From contig JAAXNY010000011.1 of NCBI GenBank assembly GCA_013420905.1, positions 620,001-684,000 of the forward strand: a stretch of 64,000 nucleotides of DNA, read 5' to 3'. Source of the stretch: Collybia mongolica. Taxonomy: Eukaryota > Basidiomycota > Agaricomycetes > Agaricales > Clitocybaceae. Numbering within the stretch: position 1 is the stretch's first letter; every line of letters starts with the position of its first letter. Below the pieces are notes generated by a model, which had not been told where the DNA came from, searched no databases, and saw only the letters and a program-made list of their open reading frames with translations. This document shows, piece by piece, positions 12,846 through 21,835 of the stretch. Both the position numbers and the translations under genes were made by a program.

Positions 12846-13830
12846 TCAATTTTCTGAGAAATCTTCCCAAGCACTCTCCCCTCCTTCTACTGGATCTGTT
12901 TCATTGATAGCCATATCTTCAGCCTCCTTTCTTTCACCATAAGGCACCCAGTCCTTGCTGGTGAACAGGTCTACAGCCTTCTCAAGTGCTTTTCTCATAC
13001 TATCAGCTTTTGTGTTGCTTGGTAGGGTTTTGATAGTTGTAGCCCCAGCAGCTTTGAAAGCCTTAAACTGAGCTTGTAATGCCTTTCCTTTTAGCTTGCC
13101 AACCTGTTCTCTATCCAAAATAAGCTCAGTCCTTGATATTCTTCATCCCTATCCTTTTTTTTTTCCTCTCTTTTTTGAGCAGCAGTCTCTTTCTGGGCTA
13201 TCTTTTCTTCATTATGTTCAATGATTTTCAATTGCATCTTTTGATCTTCACCCTTCATATTTCTTGCTTCTGTGTGAAGGAGTTTATAGTTCTCAGGTGT
13301 ATTGAGCTTGGCTTTCATAAAAGCATCTGTGTTGTTGTGGTGGTACATGACCTGGGCATTATACTGAAGGACTGTGAGTTGTGGTTGTTGTTGCATAAGT
13401 ACTCTGAATGATCCCAGAGCTCCTTCATTGACATTATTAGTAGCTGGTGTCTATATGGCATGGTGGATTTCATTCTCTGTATCTTTTCAAAAACAGCCAG
13501 ATTTTCCCACATTTCCCCATTCAAGGTTCCCATTTCATAGGATGCATTGTCACCAATAAGAAAGTTGGGATCATTGATAATCCTTTTTATGTGGCTCTGT
13601 ACACTCTCATGTAGCAGGCCTAACATCATCATATTCTCTGCAGAGCAAACTGCCTTCATATATGGGTGGCTAGTTGATTGACCATATAGTGCTATAACAG
13701 CCAACTCAGTCAATGTAGCTTGACAATGGAGTGCTTCCCACATTTTTCTTCCATATGGTTAAATTTTCTGTTGGTTTTATGTTGGCAAGAGAATTCAAGG
13801 TATTCAAGAAATTTGTCAAAATATAAAAGC

Positions 13831-13845
13831 AGTATTCCAGCAGCT
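13831..13845. repeat. 15-bp target-site duplication, left copy
   Basis: AGTATTCCAGCAGCT, identical to 14809-14823; together they flank the poly(A)-tailed insertion. Confidence 0.9.
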
Positions 13846-14808
13846 TTTTTTTTTTTTTTTTTTTTTGGTCATATAATAATATTAAGCGCATGTAGGTTTG
13901 ACCCAGCTACATGCAGGCATAAACACCTATTACCACTAAGTAATCTGTAATGGGCCATCAGGGTGGAGCTGTACACTAAGTTGCTCTCCAGGTCATATTA
14001 CAGGTCTAGACTGAGGATACCTGCAGTCCAATGGTATTGTACTGTATCATGTCTGAACCTCCCAACACCTTAAAGGTTTGCCTTTGCTTGTTGGGGCATG
14101 GTCCCCTCCCTTCACATTGGTACCCTGTTCCACTCCCCTCCTGGCATTTTCAGGTTGCCCTGGAAACCCATTACTCCCCCCCAGTGTCGAAGATGAATGT
14201 CCAATCTAAATGAATGACCCATACCTCAAATTTACTCCCCCTCTCCTGAATCCCCCCTATTACTTTCCCCCCTGTTCCACACTGCTCTCCCAAAGCAATG
14301 ACTCCCCTCCAAAATGAGGACGCCAAATCCCACCATTGGTCAATAAACTGGCATTCTCCCCAAGAGGTGTGCTCTGTGCAGGGACAGTAGCTGATCAGGG
14401 GCCAGACCCCTTCCTCCTTTTGTATTTGGGTGTAGTGGTTAAGCAAGTATGAATAAATCATCGAAAATGTTGGCAGTGACGCTCCCTAAGGATCTGCGCG
14501 AAGCAGAGTGTGAGAGTTGTGGTGTCCTTGTGTGGCCTGGTAGTTGATGAGGTGGATGTGAATGGATTAGTGAAGCCCCCAGTACAGGCAAGATGAGATG
14601 ACCCTGCAGATAGTCAGGATCAGCTCTGATAAGTTAGAAATTTGGATATGGTGTAAAAGGATAGTGGCCCAGGCCGAAAGAGTGGTCTGATGAAAGGCAA
14701 TGTTGATTAGGGATGAGGTGTTAGGTAGTTTAGGGATGACCTAGTGCAGGAGGGACGAATTCCCACGGTCGGATGGTGGTGGTAAAAGATCAAGAAGTGT
14801 CGTTTTTG
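13846..14808 (-). mobile_element. Poly(A)-tailed retroposon inserted in the coiled-coil gene
   Basis: A 963-bp insertion bounded by identical 15-bp direct repeats. On the minus strand it ends in about 21 A residues (T run at 13846-13866), the hallmark of target-primed reverse transcription. The interior shows no reverse transcriptase and no long convincing frame (longest about 96 codons on the minus strand). Close to the tail is a small stem (GCATGTAG pairing with CTACATGC around 13885-13915). It could be a SINE-like RNA, a 5'-truncated LINE end or a processed transcript. No clear pol III A or B box was recognised. Removing it and one repeat copy rejoins the host gene in frame (AAGILLLYFDKFLEYLEF). 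Confidence 0.85.
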
Positions 14809-14823
14809 AGTATTCCAGCAGCT
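14809..14823. repeat. 15-bp target-site duplication, right copy
   Basis: AGTATTCCAGCAGCT, identical to 13831-13845. Confidence 0.9.
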
Positions 14824-15516
14824 AAACAGTAGGTTCTAAATTGATTGTTTGATGTATCAGGAAATATAAAATTTGTGCCAACATGTGCTCTCCACCAAAA
14901 CCAGAACAGGTTCTGGTGTCCTTTCTTGTCATTTTTATGGTTTAAAATTGCACCAGTAACTTGTACAGCCTTTATGGCACCTGAAACAGTTTTTTCAAAT
15001 GCTCTTTCCTGGGCTGGAGTCATAACACCATCTCCAGGAATTATATCTTTAAGTGTTGCTGCATTATCTCTGTTGGCAAGTTTCACTGGCCCTTCAATAC
15101 CATTCTCAGCCTACCAAGATGACATTGCTGCATAGCCTCCTCATATAGAATTCAAATCCTTGTGGCAACCACAACCAGCCCAGATGAAAACATCAGGAAA
15201 AATGACATTTGTCATTCTTATCAAATATTGCAATATCTTGTAAATTCTCAAAATTTGGCAAATAATGATCAAGATTTTGATAAATTGCCACAAATTACAT
15301 GGTGAGGCATGATATTTTATCCATTTGTGTAACTTCTTGTCAAAACTTGATCCTTCCTAACAGATTGTGCATAATCCCACTCCAGACAAGGTACTGGAGA
15401 ATTGGCTTGTGTCATTAATTCCAGGAGATAGTAACCACATAATGAAAAAAATTATGCTAGATTGATGACAAAGCCTGTCAGGTTCAGATAATTACCCAAG
15501 TTGAGTGCAAGGAGTA

Positions 15517-15831
15517 TCACATTGGACAGTCACCAGTAATAGTAGTAATGAGTACTTGTTCTGGATAATCACCAATTACACAGGCAAATAATGGATGGCC
15601 ATGACAGGTCAGACCATCACTACCAATGAATGCCATACCATTGTGTCCAGCACTCTCAGGAGGAGAAAGAATATAGTTCATGCATACATGGTATAAGTAA
15701 CATGTCCTACTTATAGAGCAAGCATTTTGTGGGCTCGGAATTGATGTGAAAACTGACTTGTCTTTCAGTACTGCATCTTGGCATCTGAGTTTGTTCAGCT
15801 CATTTTGTACATGTTTGTCACCCTCTGGCAC
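15517..15831 (-). pseudogene. Plavaka-type transposase fragment
   Basis: The 104-codon frame contains CSISRTCYLYHVCMNYILSP, then an ADG-like GSDGLTCHGHPLFACVIGDY segment and PEQVLITTITGDCPMC. These match a conserved section of Plavaka (CACTA-like) transposases of Agaricomycetes: the DG-x-C-x-H-P-x-FA-x-x-x-GD-x-PEQ core and the start of a Cys-rich knuckle. Only this piece is present. No start codon or catalytic completion can be assigned, so it is a remnant. Confidence 0.65.
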
Positions 15832-15833
15832 CT

Positions 15834-16375
15834 TTCAGCTGTGACCGGCAACGGCTGAGTATTGATGGGTGATGCGGCACTGATCAACCTTGTTCTCAAC
15901 CACCACAATTCCCTTGGCCTCCCCTCCTGTCGCTCCCACACTGTACAACAATACTGCCAGATGCTCCAAGCATTCCACGGACCCTTTTCCCCTTGTCTGA
16001 GGGATGTGAGGGATGTAGGATGATGAGGGGCCAACAAGGACAAGAAAAAGGTGACCCCACAGTTGGGAGGCCCACCAGGTGCATCATTTGCACACACCAC
16101 CCCCATTCCATGCTCACCCCCCCACCACAGACCACCGCCACTTCATTATCCCCATACAAACTCCAGGCACACACCAACAATGACAACAATGGCCCATGAC
16201 AACACTGGCCATGTCCCAAACCACCGCCTGCCCACATCCACTAGTGCTAGTGCGAGGTGGACATGCATGGTGCAACAACAGGACCATCATCCGATGGGTG
16301 GGCACCCTCCATCCAGGTGCCCCCATTGGAAGGTGGCATCTCCCTGTTCCTAAACAGGGTGGTAGAGTGTGGGGG
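15834..16375. repeat. GC-rich insert within the TIR element
   Basis: About 540 bp, clearly richer in C/G runs and CCACC/GGTGG tracts than the AT-rich surroundings, and flanked by the 7-bp direct repeat GGCACCT (15827-15833 and 16376-16382). Open frames on both strands overlap and reflect composition rather than genes. It may be a further nested insertion or captured host DNA. Confidence 0.35.
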
Positions 16376-18876
16376 GGCACCTGAACTCACTATCCTGATA
16401 CTCACTAGCAGCACAACTATGGTCAGTGGTCTTGTCACAATTGGCTACATATCTGTTCACACTCTCTAGGCTTATGCTGAAATCCTGGAGCAGCGCACAG
16501 GAGTCCAAATCAAGATGAAATTTGATGCTGATGTCCATATCAGGACCTATCAACACCATGTCTACATTCTCGAAGGTATAAAAGCTTCAAACATCCACCT
16601 GTCTCACTGCTTAATGGCGAAATTGTTCAAATTGGCTATGTAAGTGGTATGTTTTAGAATTGCTTCTCATTTTGACCAGCGTTTATAACTCTGGTTACCA
16701 AACCAATGTACCCAAACTTGACAATAATCAAACCCTCACCTTCATCAATTTCGACAACATGAGTTGCTTCTAACAATTCTTGCTACATTTCACAACTTAC
16801 ACACATTACACTACATAAAGTACTTACTCTTTGATTTGTTTACTATACCCTGCTGTAGATACTTTATCATAAAGGTTATTTGATAATGATACCTATAATA
16901 ATATGGCTTCTTACTGAATGAAATGTGCAAGATGTAAAGCAAACTCAATCATTTCTGATCATGATTGCACAACAATATGATGAGATCATGCACATTCCTA
17001 ATGCATTATTGTAGTATCTTTCAAAATCTTGCAAAACTTGACAAAATCTCAAGGGGATGTAGAATTTTTTGGAGATGTGGCACATTTGGTAAATTCTGAA
17101 AAATTTTGCACATTCTTCTGTAAATCTACAACATTATGTAGTTTTCCAAAGATACCTTTTTCCTGATGAAGAGTTAGAGCATGCTGCTCATTGTCAGACA
17201 ATATTTCATAAGCTTCTTTGCCAAGTTGTTTTATCAAGGCTTCCATCATCTTTGCTCTTCTTTGGGCCTGTTCTTCCTCAGTAAGAGTATCCCATTTTTT
17301 CTTCCCACCAGCTTCAGAAATCATGTTCTTGTTGGCCGCCATGAAACCTAAAAGTAGTTCTTGATTGGAACTATCCAGCACAAGACCTTCACCTAGTGTC
17401 TGGAAGACTGCATCTTTTTTCATATCCTTCAGAATCTCAGCATCCTTTTTTTCTTTGGCATAGTGATCAGAAAGCAAACCAAGTAGTTTGATCAGGATTT
17501 CCACTAGATGTAGTATATTTCCACCATGCTTTCCAAATGGGGATCAGTCAAATATGTCTATAGCAGTTCCAAGCAATTTTTTCCAAGCTTTGATTGACTC
17601 TTCACTAGAGTTGTCAAGAGAAGACATGATACCAAAAAAGTGTGTTCTTTTCTGTTTGTCTTGGTTATCAGAGCTATAGTCCTCAGCAGTCAGATTCACA
17701 TGGTGAGAATTATAGTTAATATTCCTGTGTCCTGTTCCATCTGCACTGAGGGTCATGGCTATATGTTCTATTTAGTAAATCTAAGTGTTTGTGAGGAATC
17801 AGTTCAACCTCATCTCATATCCTAGCTGTATCTGTGCTGCAATATATCCCTCAACAAGAATCCGTGAGACTGTTCACTGGCTGATACCTCCAGTTGTTTT
17901 TATACCAGCACAGTGCAAAACAGCATGAATGACTTCACCAACACTGTCCTTTGAGCAGCCAGCTTTAACAAGAAGTTGGATCAAGTTTCAAGCCTGTTCA
18001 GTATACTGTATACACCTTTGTGCAGTAGACTGGAAGTTGATTTCTCCTTCAAAGATTTCTTGTTTGATTCAACTTGTTTTCTGAGTTTCTGAAGTTTTGA
18101 ATGACATTTCTTGAATCCTTGTTGCACCATAGTGATTTTGTTCTGATATTGTTGTTGTTCAGATGCTGAACATTCCAATAAGAAAGACAGTTCCCACTGC
18201 AACTTGATATTTTCTTTTTTAAATTTCATAAAGGATTCTACAGTAGAGAGTGCATTTGATATGAGAACTGCCTTTTCCTGTGTGCTCTGGGTAGTTGATT
18301 CATACTGTGTATTTAGCTGCTGCTGAAGTGAGGCTTTCTTAACCTCAGTACACTTTTGTGTTTGTCTCTCAGCACATAGAGCTTTATACCACTTATCAGC
18401 CTTTTTTTCAGCACCAAGGAGCTTCTGAGAGGTCTCAGCCAGTTTCTTCTTGGCTGTTGCAAGAGCAGTAGTAAGATGCCTCAGTTTCTCTGGTTCTTCA
18501 GCCAGCTCTGTCTCTAGCTTTACATTATACTTTTCAGCCTGTTGGAGGGCTTCCACTACCAGGTGATGCTCATGATACTCATGAGCCTTTAATCTTGCAT
18601 GAGCAGCCCTCTCTAGCATTGCCTGAGCTTGCTTCTTGGCTTTTGGCATATTGTGATCAATGTGTAACTATAGCTAATGACAATGTCACTTTCACTAGAT
18701 ACTATAGCCTATATAACTCATACTTACCTGAGGATAGGCTCACCAGGAAGGTAGGGCAAGCAGAGTAGAAGGTGGGGGTTTAAGAGTGGATGAGTTTGTA
18801 CCATGAGGCATTGGTGAGGCATCCTAAGGCTGTGATCACACTCTGTGACACCATGTGACCCAGTGAAACCAGAGGT

Positions 18877-19172
18877 CAAACTTGTATCCTAATCTCCTCC
18901 TTCAATTCTCATCCAATTGCTTTGGTCCAAGGGGCAAAATAGCACTACTTTTTGAGCTCTACAAACCTATTAAGAGATATATTAAATATTCCTCCTCCTT
19001 CACCCAGGACTTCCTATTTTACCACTAAAAATAGGCTTTCTTACATGAAGGAGATAAAAAATTAAAAATCCCTTCTAATGAGTTTGTAGAGCTCAAAAAA
19101 TAGTGCTATTTTTCCCCTTGGACCAAAGCAATTGGATGAGAATTGAAGGAGGAGATTGAGATACAAGTTTTG
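18877..19172. repeat. Foldback (long inverted-repeat) MITE-like element
   Basis: Arms at 18877-18966 and 19082-19172 are about 90 bp and nearly perfect inverted copies (CAAACTTGTATC... TTGAGCTCTACAAAC). The inner 115 bp also pairs imperfectly, down to a small loop around CCTATTTTACCACTAAAAAT. The whole 296 bp can fold into one hairpin. No coding capacity. It lies inside the large element, upstream of the coiled-coil gene. Confidence 0.85.
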
Positions 19173-19528
19173 CCCTATATGAATGGTGCCATTTGGCAGG
19201 CAAGTGATTGGTTCTCATAGTTCCACACTCCTCCAGGGAGAATCTATCACATCAGGATGTTAAGACAGTACTATAAGCTATATTTACACTGAAATTTCTA
19301 TCATCTGGAAGTGGTGCCACTCACAAACACAATGTATCAAGGTTTGGTGTCACAGCGTGATTATCTCACGTCTGTGACGCGCGTCACACTTACCGGGAAT
19401 TGCCCACCCCCACTAGTAATATCCTGTGGGAAAAACTTCGGAGGTGCTTTTTTCGACGTATATCAACATCCTGAGTTCGAATATGAAGTCAGAATTTTGA
19501 TAGAAATCCTCCTCTCGGAGATATCGGA

Positions 19529-19555
19529 TTGGAGGGCTTTGCTAGTCCGTGACTG
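19529..19555 (-). repeat. Right TIR of the large outer element
   Basis: The plus strand ends GGAGGGCTTTGCTAGTCCGT then GACTG, followed by TA at 19556-19557. It is the inverted counterpart of 11795-11822. Confidence 0.75.
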
Positions 19556-19557
19556 TA

Positions 19558-21835
19558 CCTGTGTGCTAGATCTAGTATTGTCCGAGTCATGTCATGTCGT
19601 GTTACGAGGTAGAACTATACCAAGGTTAACACTACTTATACTTTGGGAAGACCTAGTTTATGAACTACGCAATAAGCTATTGTTGTATAGGAATCTCTAA
19701 ACCTCGTTCGATGGTTATTATTACTCCATCCGTTTCATCCTGGAAGCAAGATTGCTTCACTCTCCAATCAAGCACAACTCAGTACACATGAGGGTGACCT
19801 GGGTCAGATCCGCAAGATTCTCTTTGTAAATTTCTCCTGCAAATGCGACTTCCAAACCTATCACAACAAAATTGTAGCACTCGACATTAACGACCCCTGT
19901 TCGCCTCTGCCTGTTCTCTTCATCATCCACGAAATGCGTGCCCAGATGTCTCGTTCTTTTTTCCTTATTCAACAAGACCTGGCCAGAAGTATTCCCTGAC
20001 AAGAATGGATTTCAGCTGAGCCTGGGACGGATCTACTGGCACTTCAAACGGGCCTGGAGACTGCCGCCAAAGTTGTCTCCACAACCGACACAACCTCACG
20101 CTCCTGACGAAACGGACAACGAACCCTCAAATTCAGGCCGAAAGCTTGGCTTAATTATTGCTGAATTTCTCACTGCAACTCGGGCATCGCCTTCATGGAA
20201 AACCTGTCAGATTGAGGGGACAAGCTGGGCGGGGACGTCTAAAAAGAGTATAGAGAAGTGCATTCCTCCTATCGGAGTTCTATCGAAAAGAGCGGTGTTT
20301 AAGAGGGATCAGGAGATGAAACGCCAACTACAGCTTCCAGTGAATGGTTCTGGGCGATATGGATGGATGAGATCATATAGAAGCTTATCCCGCTAGCTTA
20401 TTCTGCTGAGCAATAGGGAGATGAGAAGAAGTGAGTCATCCTTTATGTTATTGTAGTGTACGCTTTGGTAGTGATTGGGGTTGTGGTTATGGTTGTGTAT
20501 GACCAGCACCATCCCGTTGAGGAACAACTAGCTCACAATTTGCAGGGAGACTATTGTTTGGGAGAGTTCGTTTCCTTATTCGTGGTACGATTGCGGTGCC
20601 ACTCACCATGTGTACGTTTCGCCTCTCTTGTTCTGGACTCGACTATCATCAACCTTGTCATTCACTCTCAACTGTTGCATTTATGGTGGTGTTCGCCTAG
20701 GAAATTCTTGCTGCGCATATGGTTAGTCCTATCCTCACCAATTTCTCGCGGTGTGACACTGACCTAGTCTAGTGTGTGAATACGAAGCGCGTGAGTCTGC
20801 ATCACACACAAGTTTTATCAATATTGCGGGAAATGCCGGCGAAGATCTGATTTCTGGGTGAGCCATCGGATGCACATCGGATGCAGCGAGTTGATCTTAC
20901 CCCATGACCTCTTCGCAAACTCTTGTATTCAATTTTTTTTCTGTCTAACGATACATTTTGGTATTCCTACAACGAGCCTATAAGGCCCAGCCTTCTGTGG
21001 GCGGAAAAGTTAGGAATACATTCCAGCTGCCCGTCACTTTGTCTCCAGTCCATTAAATCGTTCAAATCAGACAAATAGACTATTCTACTCAGCCTGCATT
21101 GACGCTGTCACCTGTCAAGGTAAGCTACTCACCTTGAAAAATAGGCGGCTTTGATGCAACGCCGGTATGACGGCTTGCCATGATTGCTCAGGGTCCATAT
21201 CATACCTAACAATGCATAGATGAGCCTTTTTTAGCACATACATGGCGTTGCGAATACCAAGAGCGGCGACCAGTTGCATAGAAGTCAGCAAAGTGCGAGT
21301 AAGGCAGTCAATATTCTGTTTCATGCTGGGTTCTCTGACGTTCACTAGTGTCGACGATACCGGTTTCTCGTTAGTGCGTCGTCTTTATTCAAGTTGTCAT
21401 GAAGTTGTCAAATTTTAATTTCGTGGGCAAACTAGTTGAGATACCCCAGGTAATCAGGGCAGTTCTGCTGTGATTTTTGTTGACTCAAGTGTTCCTAGGT
21501 GAACGATATCTAGGCTCGGATGTTGTATTGTTGCGTGCAGATTAGTGACGTCCTGGCTTTCCCATGACTTTCAGCTAGGACCGGCGCGTGTTTAGTTCAG
21601 ATGTAGTAATGCGCGCGCAAGAAACGCGATGTCCATAATGGAACTCAGAAATTATGGAGAAAGGCTTCGATTATGTGTCTCAAGCTCGGTTCTCCGGTGA
21701 TGGCTGATGCAGTACCAACATAGGACCCTTTCTAGCTCAATTCGGACTGAGCTTCATGGTATAAGTACTAGAGTCTTTCGCCTTTCTTTCTCCAGACGAT
21801 TTTCATACAACCGTCTATCTTGGCCTACTGAAGAG
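19558..21835. other. Intergenic region upstream of laccase
   Basis: No believable gene. Sequence near 20385-20450 weakly resembles the exon-5 end of HPC2 (CTGCTGAGCAAT and GAGAAGAAGTGAG in the same order), which may be a decayed duplicate or chance. The last ~250 bp hold the laccase promoter. Confidence 0.4.
21759..21766 (+). promoter_or_regulatory. TATA box of the laccase gene
   Basis: TATAAGTA lies about 70 bp upstream of the laccase ATG, with a CT-rich stretch in between, as is common for highly expressed secreted-enzyme genes of basidiomycetes. Confidence 0.6.

Larger units (their letters stand above)
15191..17168. mobile_element. TIR element (CATCAGGAAAAA ends) with 2-bp target duplication
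   Basis: A 1978-bp insertion whose ends are perfect 12-bp inverted repeats: CATCAGGAAAAA at 15191-15202 and its complement at 17157-17168. AA flanks both sides. Removing the element and one AA rejoins the host coiled-coil gene in frame as ALTLFIWAGCGCHKD, a conserved block of that family. The interior carries a transposase-like fragment (15517-15831, minus) typical of the CACTA-like Plavaka group and a GC-rich segment unlike its surroundings. It is probably a non-autonomous or internally deleted Plavaka-type element; that attribution is inferred from the fragment. Confidence 0.78.
12846..18649 (-). pseudogene. Large coiled-coil gene of a repetitive Agaricomycete family, broken by insertions
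   Basis: Read on the minus strand, in order: a long coiled coil from MPKAKKQAQAMLERAA (18649-17981); a TVSRILVEGYIAAQIQLGYE block; MTLSADGTGHRNINYNSHHV (17756); HYAKEKKDAEILK (about 17460); ANRDNAA (about 15080); MWEALHCQATLTELAVIALY (13743); LIGDNASYEMGTL; and a charged C-terminus ending at 12846. I recognise the SADGT-H-xINYNS and ANRDNAA motifs from uncharacterised, highly copied proteins of mushrooms; their function is unknown. The frame is interrupted by a poly(A) retroposon (13846-14808) and a TIR element (15191-17168). In-frame TGA codons occur at about 17876-17874, 17546-17544 and 15143-15141, and a TAG near 15110. Location inside the TIRs of a Tc1/mariner-like block suggests transposon cargo. 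Confidence 0.7.
8641..19555. mobile_element. Large TA-flanked composite transposon with cargo-like gene and nested insertions
   Basis: The outer termini are inverted repeats. The left one, read past a nested element, begins at 11795 (TA GTCACAGACAAGCAAAG). The right one ends at 19555 and reads CAGTCACGGACTAGCAAAG on the minus strand. Both continue into CCCTCCAA. The block is flanked by TA at 8639-8640 and 19556-19557, as expected for Tc1/mariner/IS630-type integration. The first two TIR bases (CA) read TA on the left, and a complete element of a related family (8643-11794) sits exactly at that TA. Inside lie a transposase remnant (12124-12371) and a large coiled-coil gene (12846-18649), which carries two further insertions, plus a foldback repeat. 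The TIRs resemble those of the nested element (CAGTTGCGGACAACTAAAG), so the two belong to related families. That the coiled-coil gene was mobilised as cargo is an inference. Confidence 0.72.

Noticed and set aside
12520..12942. 140-codon plus-strand frame inside the large element
   Set aside because: Overlaps the antisense 3' end of the coiled-coil gene and has simple composition.
15896..16384. Multiple 60-113-codon frames on both strands
   Set aside because: Produced by GC-rich, low-complexity DNA that keeps many frames open; no domain visible.
19311..19700. 129-codon plus-strand frame
   Set aside because: It runs across the right TIR of the large element and has no recognisable motif, so it is unlikely to be a gene.
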